64,000 bases of DNA, from assembly GCA_010093515.1 (NCBI GenBank), contig MU001681.1:259988-323987 (forward strand), read 5' to 3'. The notes beneath the pieces were generated by a model. That model worked only from the letters and a program-made list of their open reading frames with translations. It was not told where the DNA came from and did not search any database. This DNA comes from Lineolata rhizophorae (Eukaryota > Ascomycota > Dothideomycetes > Lineolatales > Lineolataceae). This document shows positions 11,405 to 23,967 of this stretch, in pieces (position 1 is the stretch's first letter; every line of letters begins with the position of its first letter). A program made the position numbers and the translations under genes.

Positions 11405-14400
11405 TTAGACAGGCTTGGGATGATCAACATACCTCCAGATGCGCGCACGCATGTCTCCACTGCCCGTAGCGAAGAGCTTGCCTGACGGGCTTGGAGCAAC
11501 CGAGATGACTAAGGCGGGTAAAAGTTTTCACTGTCAGCTCATTGGCCCATCCGTTTCACAGCCCCATGCTCCAGAACATTTTCTGCAGCCCGGCTCCGCC
11601 TGAGGCACGCCCTCAAAAAATTTGGCGCAAAACTTTTCAGACGTCACAAGCCAGGACAGAAAAGAGCCACGTCCAGCCCACGGCGAAACTAAAAGCCTCT
11701 CTCCCATCCACCAGGAATAACATGCAAAGGACCCCACGTCATCTCTTGGAAGCCCCCGTGGGATGAATGCCAAATGGATCTGGCTTGAAGCAAAAGAATT
11801 CTTTTTTTCGTTTGAAAACACTTACCGGAATTTTTATGTCCCTGCAACATCAGCTGCGCGATGCCCGTGCGCGGATCCCAGAACTGGACGCCACGATCCT
11901 TGGAGCCGCTGAGGACCCACTCGCCGTCGGGCGTGAGCGCGACCGAGAGGACGAAGTCCTGCCGTTGAAGATGAGCGCGTTAGTAAGAGTGGGGAAAGTT
12001 GGGGTTTTCTTTGAGCCAGTCCACCACCGCTACCACCACCTCTCCAACCAACATAAGAACGAACAACACAAAACGAAAGAAAAAAAAAAATAGTCACCAC
12101 ATACCTTATGCCCCTCAAAAGTCCTCACACACTTCCCCCCCTTGGGCGCCCCCACCCTCGTCGCCCCACCCATCTCCCACATCTTAATCGTCTTATCCAA
12201 GCTGCCACTGACCAAGTCCCTTCCGTTCGGCGCGAACGCGACGCTGTACACCGAGTCGCGATGCCCCTGCTCGCCCTCGAGCCTCTCGGCCAGGAACCCG
12301 CTCGCCGTGTCCCAGACGCGCACGCTCTTGTCGAGCGAGCCGGCCGCCACGAGCCGGTTGTCGGGCGAGATGGCCACCGTCGTGACGCCGTCCTCGATGG
12401 ACAGCTGCATGATCTGCTGGCTCGTGTCCACGTCCCAGAGGCGCACGGTGCGGTCGCCCGAGCCCGACGCGATCAGCCGCCCGTTGCGCGCGAAGTCGAG
12501 CGAGTAGATGTCCTGCTCGTGGCCCGTGAAGGACGTCTTGATGCTGCCCATGGAGATGTCCCAGACCTGCGTTTTTCGACGCCCGTTAACTAGAAGCCGT
12601 TCCGCCGCCAGGAAAGAAAGCAGAGACTACAAAGGTAAGAAGAAATAACACAACTCACCCTAATAATCTTATCTTCAGCCCCCGTCGCAAGATACCTCCC
12701 GTCCGGGCTAAAGCACACGCTGCGGATGTACAAGTCGCCGTCCTCGGGCAGCGACGGGTCCTGCAGGTGCGCGACGGGCGCGCCCGACTCGACGTCGAAG
12801 ATCTGCGCCGCGCGGTTGCACCCCGTCGCGATGAAGCGCCCGTCGTGGCTGAAGCGCACGCAGCACACCACCGACGCGTGCGGGAGCGTGTGCAGCAGCT
12901 TCACGTCCAGTGACCGTCGGATCTGCGGGTTGTACACCACGTACCAGTCCGACCCATCTGTCTTGAACGCGTCCGACACCTGATCCGGCTCCAGCTCCGC
13001 CAGGCAGTTGCCCACGTTGGGGCCGCCGGCCGTCGGAGGCGGCGGTGGCCGCGCCCCCGGTCCCATGAGCGCCTGCTGTGCGTTTGGCGGCGGCGTCGGC
13101 CGAGGCACCTGCGGAGAGCCTGGCAGTGGCACGGCTGGGTGCTGCTGCGGAGTAGCAGGCCCTGGAGGTCCACGTGCGCCACGCTTAGGGCCAGGAGAGG
13201 CAGTGGGCTGAGGTCCTTGTGGGCCGAAACCTAGTAAATTGCATAGGTAGTTAGCATACTGCATCGTATTAGGAGACATAACTAGGTCTAGTGGTGCAGT
13301 TGCTAATCCAGGGGGGTTCGCCATAGCCCGGCCAAACGTCCCGGGAAGCAAGTGGGAAGTTACTTCCGCTGCCGGCCTCCTCCCATTGACAGACAGGGTA
13401 AAACAGAAGGTGCACGCCATTCTACGTGAGCCTCGGTGCGCAGCTGGGACCTGTTCGAAGCCAACAACCATCGCCAGACCCATTCCTGGATGCACGATAG
13501 CTGCTGAAACTGCAACAGCTTCCCACTACGCCACGCCCACAAACAATAGCACAAGCCTCATCCGCCCCGTTGCCCAACCCAACGCCTCTCTCTCTTGATG
13601 ACATCTCCCAGCCCTACAAAAGAACGGTCCCAAGACTCACCATTCGCTGGCCCTTGCCCGTAGCCCCCAAACGGATGCTGGGGCGGTCCGCCGGGTCCCG
13701 CCTGCGCCGGCGCCGGCCCAGCAGGTCCCGGTCCCGGCGCGGCACCAGCCGGGCCCATGGCCGCGCCATGCTGCGCGGCGCTTAGGTGGGTCGGCAGGCC
13801 CGAGGCTGGCTGAGGCTCTGGCGGGGGCGGCGCCAAGCTCGGATGCTGGCCGGCCTGGCCACCGGCGCCGCCGGCACCGCCCGCCGCATTGCCGGACATG
13901 ATGCCGCCGAAGAGGTTCGAGGGCCCGTGGCCGATGGAGGGCGGCGGCGGTTGGGCGGGCGGGCCGTGCGCCATCGCGTGCGAGCCCGAGGGGCCGCCAC
14001 GGGCTTCGAGTTCGCGCTGGAGACGCGTGATTTCTTCTTCGTACCTACAGGGTGGGTGGAAAGTATAAGCATGGGGCTGCTCCTGGGTAATGGTCTGGTC
14101 CGGGAGTCGGGAGCTTTTTTGGAACGGAGTGTAGAGGCGGGAGCCTTACTTGTTCTTAATTGCAATCTGCTGTTGCTCAAGCTGGTACACTTTCTGGCGC
14201 ACCTGTTCCATCTCCTGGATTTGCAATGTCACTAATTGTGATACGTCAGTATAAGTCAGCGTCGTTTTCCCGCAAGACTGCGGGATTCGGGGACTGGGAG
14301 GCATGGCGTCGAGGTATTGGAGCAAGTTGTAGATGGGTATGAGATTTCAAAGTTAAGGGGATCGGGGACTGTGCGGAGAGGCGTTATAGAGGCCATGCTG

Positions 14401-14852
14401 CCGGGAAACGTGCTGGATGCTACCATGTGCGATTGCGCCGGCTGCAATGTAGCTTGCCATCGGACGCGATTACTTAGCCAAGTAATGGCACCAAAGCAAC
14501 TACCAACTGCATTCGGATACGCCCGGGCTGGCCGTAGCAACGCAAACAGGGTCGCCCAAGATTGTGTTGGGCCCAACGAGACAAGCATTTGCTGCACAGA
14601 TAAAGAGACGATGGGCGCGACGACGTTGGTACATTGCAAAGGGGTAAACAGGTAGCCAAAGCAACCAGCAAAGAAGCTGTGAGGGATGTGCGACGAGAGG
14701 GAAAACAGAAAAGACGAATGGGACTTACAAGACCGCTCAAAGTCGGTCGCGCGCGCGTTCTCCTGGTCGAACTCGGCGCGCACATGATCGAGGAGCTCAT
14801 TGAGCCGATTGTTCGGTGCCGCGGGCACCATTCCGCGGTGAGCACCATACAT
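11405..14852 (-). CDS. rcoA: Tup1/RcoA-type WD40 transcriptional corepressor
   Basis: Seven exons keep reading phase throughout: 14852-14729, 14231-14150, 14044-13641, 13230-12659, 12566-12105, 11958-11826 and 11508-11405, giving 626 residues. Residues 1-90 form the helical Tup1 tetramerisation/Ssn6-binding domain (starts [20 protein letters not shown]; later [20 protein letters not shown]). A linker rich in Pro, Gly and Ala follows (about 90-285), then a seven-bladed WD40 propeller with repeats ending in RVWD, RLWD, KMWE and QFWD and closing on SGDMRARIW. In fungi Tup1 with Ssn6 represses many genes through histone deacetylases and nucleosome positioning, and affects development and carbon repression. 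The introns of 497, 410 and 317 bp are long for this window. The last exon ends in a short tail (RYVDHPKPV) whose first codons contain a perfect GTATGT donor, so an alternative 3' end is possible. Confidence 0.93.
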
Positions 14853-17800
14853 GGTGACGGTGGACGCTCTGCGCGATCGGGTTGGACGGTGTTAGAGGCG
14901 TTTGGATGAAATCGGATTGCCGGATTGACGAGCCGGGCGCTGCTTCTTGAGCCTCGCCGCCTGCGTTATATACGTCCTAGCACGGGCGGCGGAGTATGCG
15001 GAAGAGCGGCGAAGGACGAGCTACAGATAGCCGGCTGTTCGAAATCGGGCGTCGTGGCTGGTGATGCGCGCGCGCGCGGCAAGCTACGTTTGACGGGAGG
15101 GGAGTGCGGTGGTCGGGTCCAGTCGCGGCGATTGCTCCGGAAGAACTTGCAGCCTTGCCTGGACCACACGACGCGAGGAACGGGGAAGGCTCGGTCGCGG
15201 GCGCGCAGCCGTTGCAACCCGCCGCGCAGCTTTGTTTATTGCGGCAGCGAGCTACGAACGACGGAGCGTGCGCCGATGGCGAGTGCGATGGATGGACGGA
15301 CAGGAAGGGCCGAGGTGGATGGTTGTTCCGTCCGCGTCGTTCGCGGAGGCAGGGTGAAGGGAGAAGCAGACGAGAAGGTGAGATGTGCACAAGAGAGAAG
15401 ACGTGCGTTGAAGCTTGCGTCGCCGGGTCGGCGGGCGAGCGAGCACTGGGCACTCGCACTTGGGGCAGGCACTAGGCCCGGCCTCCTCCGCCGTGGGCTG
15501 GGGCCCGGGGCTGGGCGCGCACTGCGAGCGCGAGAGGAGCCGCAGCCGGGCCCGCGGAGCAAGGGGGGGACAAGGTGGGCGCAGGGAGGGGAGCGGGCAC
15601 GGCCAACCTCAACAGCCTCTTCGGTCTCTACTCAACACAAAATCAGGATCACGAGCAGGCAGGCAGTTGCTGTGCCGCACCGAAACCTAGCAGGCTACCC
15701 GCGTGCCGAATTGCGGGCGCACTGTAGCTTCGGGTAGAAGGTTGTAGCACGCACTAGACAATAGGAAGCGGTGCGGGTGGAGATGGAGATGGAATCGATG
15801 GAGATGTGGTGGTGATGATTGTTGTGGCGATGGCGATGATGATTACGAGCGGTGGTGAAAGACGGGATGGTTGGTTGGTGGTGAGCTATACATGGATGAG
15901 GACGAGACGAGGCCGGAATCCTAGGGTAGGGGGACCAGAGTTCGAGAAGAAGCTCCACCCACGCCCACGCTCACAGCATCCGCTCGTCCCCGGCTCCCTT
16001 CCATCACATCCGCCCTCTTCAGGGCCCTTCGCCCGTGGTCCACCCCGGCCTGGTTGCTCCACACGCGGAGCCCGGCTGCAGCAGACCAATCACGCTGCCG
16101 CTGCGGCAGGCAAGGGCCGGCCCTGCCGCCGCCCGCCGTCCCTCGCCGTCTTGCTTCTACCTATAGCAGCTGGATTTGATTCATTGGGAGGGAACGGGGA
16201 GACCGTGGTAATAGTGCAGCGCGTAGGTAGCTAGCGGTGATCGTCGCCGGGTGAGTACAGCTCATCGACCTGCCACACATGCTCTGCTCTATCTCACGAT
16301 ATTAGTGTTCCAGAGCTCTCCTCGAGGAGAAGTTCTTCCTGTTCTACCAGTTCGACGCTTGGCATCCTCACTGGCACCAACCAACATGCGACCAACAAAC
16401 GAACATGGAGAACAAGAGAGACAGGTCCCCACATAATTTCTCTCCCTCATTGTCTTTGCATTTCCACTGTCGCCGGTCTGTTTTCTCCCAGCTGCAGGTC
16501 TTGGGCTTCCGCCGCACGAAACGAAACACGGATGCCAACCATCATTATTGTCCCGGCCTGCTCGCCGCCTCTCGGCTGCGTTTCCGACCGAGCGAAGCCT
16601 GCAAATCCTTGCGCGCGCGCGGCACCGCGCTTTCTGCCGCCACCTTAATAATAGCGAAACAGACTTTTCGTCGTGGTCGGATACGCACTTTCCTGATCGT
16701 TTGGCGCAAGGTACAGTCCACTTTAGGAAACTACTGCATACCCGTATGTATGTGCAGAAGCAAAGGTGCATAGGTGGGTGTGCTGGTGCGCAACTGTCAG
16801 ACTGTCACAGGTCGAAGTACCCTTCCGCAGAAAAACGTCCATGAATCTTTGTCCTCTCGCGGGCCGGGAGAGTTGTGTTGCAGCTCCATGGAACTCGGAG
16901 CGGACACCTACATATATGCACCGGCCTCTGGGGTAAACCGTTTCCATGATCCTCTACCTTGGTACGGAGTATTTCATATTGCCACAGCCGCTATTCTCCC
17001 TCCAGAACAAGAGGAAACGGAACTTCTCTCCGTCAAGCTGTCTTCACGTGTCATCAATCGCACATGTACCTATACTACGTACCGTCCAGTCCGTGCCAGA
17101 AGCCATGGAAACCTCGGCCTCCATACCAACTGCCTAGGTTAGTAGATAATTACGATTGAGAAATATCAACACCATATAACCTTACTCAACCCCACGCAAA
17201 ATCGCCTCTCTCTTACCTTTCCATTCCCACAGCCACACATACACTCGGCTTACAAGCCCCATCACATGACACTCGTGACGAGCACATGATCCCGCTCTCG
17301 CAGCAAGTCGGTGGAGAGACGCGGCGACGCCCGAGGGCGGGCCTTCCTCAGGGCATTGAGCAAGCCACTGCGCTCCCGCCCTCTCGGCCCGGTTCCGAGC
17401 CTAATGATCGGCCCGCCGTGCCATCGTGCCACCGTGACATTGTGCTGCTGTGCCACTGCTACATACGGCGCCGGGAGATGCTCCTGCTGCCGATGGTGCT
17501 TGTCGGGGTGATGTGTGGATTCGGGGTTTCCTATCTCTCGCCTCTGTCTGGAGCTGATGCCATTACATGAGGCGTGCCAAGTAGCGGTGGTGGAAGCGGC
17601 AAAAAGCTGTCGCTTGCTAGTTGCCAGCGTCCGGTGAAGAAACGTACTGTGAGAATGAGGGGCTGCGGCGGTGCAGCTAGGTAGGTAGGTAAGGTTGCAA
17701 AAGCGAAGGCGAGATTGTCACGTTACCACCATGCTACCCGCGGCGGACAACGACAAGCCCACGGACTCTAGCGTAGGGGAAAGGTACGTGGGCGGAGCCA

Positions 17801-19254
17801 TCTAGCGGTGAACGGGGCAGCAAAGGCAGTGCCTCGTTTTGGAGCCCTCTTTTAGACTTTCTTGGTCGTGGTACTAGATAATAAGCCCGATGGCGACGCG
17901 CTTTGTTTAGAAGCTTTTCGGAAGATGCTGGGCATACTCTTGTATGATTTTGTATGAGGATGGAAGGGTACGAGGTGCGCCGCGACGCGAGCGATAGGGG
18001 ACCCTTGAAATGTCTAGGATGGAAAATGACCACGAAGAGTGAAAAGAAGCGGGCCACGTCTTCTACCGCTGCCTTTTCAGCTGGCCTGAAGACAATAATG
18101 ATTGCGCGCCTCATTGATAGTTGACGATGAGAAAGCTTGACCGGCCAAGACGAGCAAGTGAGGCCACATTGCTACGTACTTCCTCCCCACGCGTCCCTTT
18201 CCCTACCCGCGACAACGCCACTGTTGCCGAAACAGACCCCACGAGAAACCCTTCTTTCGAAGACATCTCCGTCCTCAATACTGCACGCTCCGCGCAGAGA
18301 CCCGGGTACATCTTCCCATAGAACTGCCGCTGTGTACAGAGGGTATCATGACGCGTCCGCCTCTCGCCCGCCCCATCGCTCGCGCCCGACGAGCGACCAA
18401 CCTCCACCAACGGCCCGGCCACGCGCCCGCGGCCCCGTCGCTTGCTCGCCCGCTTCATCGGCGCCGTTTCCGAACGAGGGGGACCGCCTGCGCCACTTTT
18501 GCTCTCCGCCAAGGGGGCCAACGCGAAGCGCCTGGCGACATCTATTTTGCTTGCTGAACAATGCAATCCCCCTAAGATCACGCGCCACACGCCACGCGCC
18601 ACCGCCCGCTTCCCGGCGCCCGCTAGATGGGCTCGGTACTAGGTGGGCGCCGCCCGCTAGATGGGCTCGGTACTAGGTGGGCGCCGCCCGCCGGGGCGGT
18701 CCGCTTGGCGGCACAGATGCCGGCGGAGCGGCAGCGCAGCGCGTACGTAGTAGTACACGGACGGGCATCACAGGTGGTGTGATGTCCCTGAGCCGCCCCC
18801 CCGATCATCGAGTCGTTTGGGCCGTTCAATGAACGCGCCGGAAGGGCAGACCTGGATTTTTGGGTCAGCGGGCAGGAAAGGCGGGCAAGCCCGCTAATTC
18901 GAGCAGCGATTGACCGGGACCGTTTACCAAAACGTGTCCAGCCAGGCGGGGCTCGGGAGCGATGCGAGGCTGAGTCTTGCGGTCCGCGGCGCGCCGCCCG
19001 GGCGTGGGGCCTTTGGGCTTGCGTCCCCCCGGTTGGTAGTATGTTCTATTCTGGCCTTCCAGGCCCGGTATGGAGTGGCTCCTCGTTTTTGCCTTGCCGA
19101 TGTCGTGCGCGGTGCGTGGCAGCGTGGGTTACGCCCGCGCGGCAGCCTTGCCCCTTCCCCGGCCTTGCTGGTCTGCTGGTGGGTTGACCCGGGCATCGGG
19201 GGCGGTCTGAGTCGCCCGTGGGAACGGAGGAGCCAGGGAAGACATTCCACCACG
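14853..19254. other. Intergenic region between divergent TUP1 and ccg-9
   Basis: The first kilobase should carry the TUP1 promoter and leader. No gene is supported. Visible structure: purine-rich ATGGAG-like repeats at about 15775-15845, a TACGGAGTA motif at 16963-16971, a tandem duplication at 18617-18684 and strongly GC-rich blocks at 18350-19250. Confidence 0.5.
18617..18691. repeat. Perfect 34-bp tandem duplication plus 7-bp partial third copy
   Basis: The 34-bp unit at 18617-18650 (begins CGCCCGCTAGATGGGCTCGG) is repeated without change at 18651-18684 and its first 7 bases start again at 18685. It lies about 1.1 kb upstream of the ccg-9 start codon. The lack of any difference between copies suggests a recent duplication. 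Confidence 0.9.
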
Positions 19255-19316
19255 AGGTGCAGCGGTGCAGCGGTGCAGCAGCGCGCCGATCCCCTCTGCA
19301 GTATAAAACTGCGAAG
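19255..19316 (+). promoter_or_regulatory. Core promoter of trehalose synthase gene
   Basis: TATAAAA at 19302 sits inside a perfect inverted repeat, GCAGT-ATAAA-ACTGC. Just upstream is a short tandem array of GTGCAGCG-like units (from 19257), and CCCCT (19291) with AGGGG (19315) are stress-response-element-like. The predicted transcript start leaves a leader of about 430 bp. Confidence 0.45.
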
Positions 19317-19641
19317 GGGGCGGGCCGGCAGGGCTGTCTGCTTTCCTCTCCACAGCTTTCAATGAATTGCTTTATGTCTAACAGCATACACTACGCTACG
19401 ACCTAGACTAAACGCACGACTAGAATTCTTGTCTCTTGCTTACCTCTTTTGTTTAATATTAGACTTCGGTCTCCTCTACTAGACGGCTATCTAGAGTTCC
19501 GGCTTGTTGTTCAGGGGTGGCGACCTAGATCTCTCTTCCCGGTTGTATCAAGACGTCACTCTTGTTTCATACTACGCAGGTCATTGGACCCTCGACGCTT
19601 ACCCGAAGGGGCAACGAGCTCTAGCACCTTCCAGTCAACTC

Positions 19642-19667
19642 CACACACACACACACACACACACACA
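19642..19667. repeat. (CA)13 microsatellite in the ccg-9 leader
   Basis: Thirteen CA units, 95 bp upstream of the start codon and probably transcribed as part of the 5' leader. Confidence 0.85.
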
Positions 19668-19761
19668 TCTCTACCAACCCTCAACAACAGGCAACACAGC
19701 CTGATCTTCCTTTTCGACGACTACCTTGACATCCTCAGACGGCCTTCGCACACACAACACG

Positions 19762-22534
19762 ATGTCAGCAACAGACGACCTAAATCTCGACTTCAACGCA
19801 GCAGTGCAGCGCGTTCACCACCGCCGCAAGACGTGGCCCGCGACTGACCTCGTTGACGTCGAGACCATCCGCCATGAATTCAAGGCAGCAAGCTCCGGAA
19901 GGCAAATGAAGCGCATGCAGCGCGCTCAGGAGGAGGGCCATCCCGTCAAGTTGCAGGTAGGTGTGCTTCGACAACTTTCACTTCACCTTTACGTTCTATG
20001 GAACGCTTCTGAGTCACGATGCCTATGACTGGCTTCGATGACGAACGGGTATTCATTTGCTCTTCTGCTATGTTTCTCCTAAACTCCTCCAATCCACATC
20101 CTGTTCGATGACCTCTCTCGCGCATTGCAATCTACACTGTATTCTACGGATCACACTGTATTTTCGAAGCTTTGGAGACGCAATGAGCTCGAATAGGCCT
20201 GTTAAAGTGCGTTTAGAGGTTTCCTTTCATGATTTGATCTGGCAGCTTCCAATCTTGATCGTCGATACCTGTTCTACACTCTCCAGATCCGCTTTAGCTC
20301 CTATGTCTCTTGTATATCAGCTCCGTTCGTTGTCACGCTATCTATGATTCAAGCATATTATCTAATTGAATAACGCGCTAACCAAACTTCTAATTTCTAG
20401 CCCCTCTTTATGGGTATTTCTGCCGCCGAGTCCAACAGCACCCACGTCGACATTGGATTCGCCTCTCATGATGGCACCTACAGCATCGACTTCGCTGTGC
20501 ACACGCTGCCCTCGGGACGGGCTTCGTTCCACAATGGCACGGCCATGCCCGAAGAGCAAGCGACCCAGTTCGCCGACTACTTCATCACCAAGATGCACGA
20601 GTACGAGGAAGAGCACTTGTACAAATTTGTGGCAGCCGGCGTGCCAGCGCGCCTGGTCAAAGTCATACCGCAGCTGCCGAGCCGGCTGTGGGCGGAACTG
20701 GACGTGGTGCCCATGGTATTCGAACGGGGACTGGAGAGCGACGAGGAGGAGCAGCTGGGCGTCGACGAGGAGGCGGATAGCATGGCGCGCAAGGCGCTCA
20801 TGTTCTTCGGTCCCAACAACTTGCCCCGCATCCAGGTCGGGCGCCGCAACGAGGTCGAGGTGGACTCGAACGGCCATGCGCTCATTTCGAGCGTCGAGCA
20901 GTATAGGCAGTCATGCACCGTGGAGACTTGGGAGGCGACTATGAAGATCGTGGATCAGCTCAAGAAGCATGGAACCAAAATCGCGTTCTTCAATACGACG
21001 CCGCAGGGCGGAGGGGTGGCGCTGATGCGTCACGCATTGATTAGGTTCTTGAGACTGGTTGGAGTCAACGCCAAGTGGTAAGTGTGCTCATTGGGATGTG
21101 GTGTACGAAATCTAGCTTGTGATGTGTTGGACGTGTCCTACGAGTACGATGTATTCGTGGTCGCGATACCACCAAACATACACAAGCCAGACTTCAACGC
21201 CAAACATATACCCATCTTACGATTATGTACTTACGCCGACAACTTCCAGGTATGTTCCCAAGCCGAAGCCTGAAGTCTTCCGCATTACAAAGACAAATCA
21301 CAACATCCTGCAAGGCGTGGCTGCGCCGAGTGAGCGTCTCACCCTGGCTCAGCAAGACATTCTCAACACCTGGGCGCACCAGAATGCTACGCGCTACTGG
21401 ACGCAGCATGGTGGTCCCCTGGCGTCTCGCGGCGACGGTGGCGCCGATGTCATCATCATCGACGACCCGCAGATGCCGTCGCTTGTTACCATCGCGAAAC
21501 AGATGGACGCGACGCGCCCCGTGCTGTTCCGGTCACACATCCAGGTTCGGGCGGACCTAGTAGATGCGGGTAACAACCCGACAGCCGAGGTGTGGGACTG
21601 GTTGTGGCACTTCGCACGGCACGCTGATGTCTTCATCTCGCACCCGGTGCGGGCCTTCGTGCCGGCATGCGTTCCCCGTGCGGCCGTGGCCTATATGCCC
21701 GCGACGACGGACTGGCTGGACGGGCTCAACAAGCAGCTCGACCCCTGGGACGTCAGCTTCTATTTGGCGGAGCTGAACGAGCAGGCCCGCAACCAGCACA
21801 TCCCGCTCCTACAGTATCCGGCGCGGCCCTTCGTCGCGCAGATCGCGCGCTTCGATCCCTCCAAGGGCATCCCCGACGTGCTCGCCGCTTACGCGATCCT
21901 GCGCCGCGAGCACATGCGCGGCTGGCCCGCGGAGAAGACGCCGCAGCTCGTGGTGGCGGGCCACGGCGCCGTCGACGACCCGGACGGCACTGCCATCCTC
22001 GACCAGACGCTCAGCGCCATCGACCGCCAGTACGCCGACCTGGCCGACGACATCGTGGTGCTGCGCCTCGGGCCGTCGGACCAGATGCTCGGCGCCATCC
22101 TGCAGAGCGCGCGCGTGGCCCTGCAGCTCTCGACCCGCGAGGGCTTCGAGGTCAAGGTGTCGGAGGCGCTGCACAAGGGCGTGCCCATCGTGGCGACGCT
22201 GGCCGGCGGCATCCCGTTGCAGGTCGAGCACGGCAAGAGCGGGTTTCTGGTTGAGCCGGGGGACGCGAAGGCCGTGGCGGGATATCTGGCGCAGCTGTTT
22301 GGCGACGAGAGCCTGTGGGAGAGGATGAGCGAGTATGCGCGCACGCATGTCAGCGACGAGGTGGGCACCGTTGGAAACGCGCTTGCGTGGCTGTATCTGT
22401 GCGAAAAGGAGTCGAGGGGCGAGAAGGTGGTGCCGGAGGGGAGGTGGGTGGTGGATATGGCGCGGGAGGAGACGGGCGTGGAGTGGACTAAGGGGGAGAC
22501 GAGGCTATCGAGGAATGGGACGGTGACTGGGTGA
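19762..22534 (+). CDS. ccg-9: Trehalose synthase/phosphorylase, GT4 family (CCG-9 type)
   Basis: Three exons, 19762-19956, 20401-21077 and 21250-22534, with introns of 444 and 172 bp; the second intron splits a Trp codon. The product has 718 residues. The N-terminal third resembles Neurospora CCG-9 (starts MSATDDLNLDFNAAVQRVHH; later HVDIGFASHDGTYSIDF). The C-terminal half is a GT-B fold family-4 glycosyltransferase: FVAQIARFDPSKGIPDVL, then the E-x7-E motif in STREGFEVKVSEALHKG and the VATLAGGIPLQVEHGKSGFL nucleotide/phosphate-binding stretch. Family members make or phosphorolyse trehalose using glucose-1-phosphate; the Neurospora gene is clock-controlled. The protein is cytosolic, with no signal peptide. 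The first intron is long, so a small extra exon there cannot be excluded, although the direct join aligns without a gap. Direction of the reaction in vivo is not visible from sequence. Confidence 0.9.
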
Positions 22535-23967
22535 GCGAGAGAGGAAGCAAGTACTTGGGTTATAGACTGGCTGGCGTGTTGAGTAATAGTGATTGTAGAT
22601 TGGGTGCGGATGTTCGGATAGACTGGTAATTGTTGAGTTGTAGGGGGTGGAGTGTTTTCCTAGGGCCTATGAGAGGACAAATCTGCTAATATTGGATGGT
22701 TGTGGGCGTCGATCTGGTGTAAGATCAGGCGTTGCGGCGCTTATGAATGATGGGAAGCATTATTTCCTTAAACACCGGCATATGGGTAGGAGGCGTTGGG
22801 ATCAAAAATTAAGGACTAGTCTTGTATGAGTAATAAAGCATTGGTATCTTCTCCCTCACTGTTTTTGACGTGACCTTTCTTGAGCTGCTCCTACCTTCCC
22901 ACGTGATTACGTATTATCATTCGCATCACCGACTTTCCAGTATTCAAGATGCCATGGCAGCAACAGTACGGAGTGTACGATGATATTTGGTGAGTATGAA
23001 ATTGATATGAAATGAATAGTCTATACCATGAGAGCTAGAATGACTTCTCCTTCACTTGAAAACGCTCTAGATGGACATGATTGGCACTTTATGCTTAATT
23101 TGCGTCTTCCAGCCAGTGCGAAAGTCAGAATATTTTCCCTTGGTGGCGAATGGCGGAAGTGCAGCAGCGTTTACGAATTGCCGTTTCTGGCAGTTGTGGG
23201 GAGGCCATGATGATGGAATGAGGGGCGGAGGCTTGGCTAGTGAGGGGCAGCAGACCGCGTCCGACAATCAGCCAGGCGTCTTTAGGGGCCCTGAACAGCC
23301 CACGTTCTCTCCCGTTTGATTGTTGGGGGGGCTAAACCTGGAAAAATGAGGCGCATGGGAGAGCCGATCGTCAGCATCCCCTTGCATTGTAGTAGCGCTC
23401 GGGAGCCGCGCAGGGCCCAGCTGCAGCGGAACAATCCAACTCGACCAGAGGTGCAGCGGAAGAATTGACCTCCTTTGCCGCCGTGCGCCAAACAATTCTA
23501 GCATGCACTTCGTCGTAGAGCTCAGGCCATTGGGCTTCAAAGCTCCACACACACACGCCGGCGCCCACATTCTTTATCCTTTGCACGTTCCGATCGCTGG
23601 CCGAGCGGAAGAGCAACAGCCTGCTTTGTCGCGGTTCGCGCCGGCCAAGCGGCCGTGACCCTGAGCTTGGGATGGACAGGACTAGGACGGCCCCACCGCG
23701 CCTAAACGGTTAAATGGGAAAAATAGGATAGGCCTCCGCACTGGGGCAACAGCTGCCACCCTATGAGACACGCTGAAGCTGCTTGGTGGTGCGCCAGGTA
23801 CTCGCGGTCGGTGGATATCGTGAGCATACTTAAAGACGAGGTTGCTTCTTACCTTTTGAACTGACAATTGCAGGATATTTGCAGTGAACTCGCACCGGCT
23901 TCCCGTCAACACCTGGAACACACTCTCTCATAACGACTACACAAATCTAGAGTTTTCAACAGCAACT
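22535..23967. other. Intergenic, ccg-9 3' region and GH43 promoter
   Basis: No supported gene. A TACGGAGTGTA string lies at about 22967. A GC-rich block at 23270-23690 has an open but featureless frame on the minus strand and is not called. Confidence 0.5.

Noticed and set aside
21667-22254. 195-codon frame inside the ccg-9 last exon
   Set aside because: Out-of-frame Arg/Ala-rich shadow of the GT4 domain.
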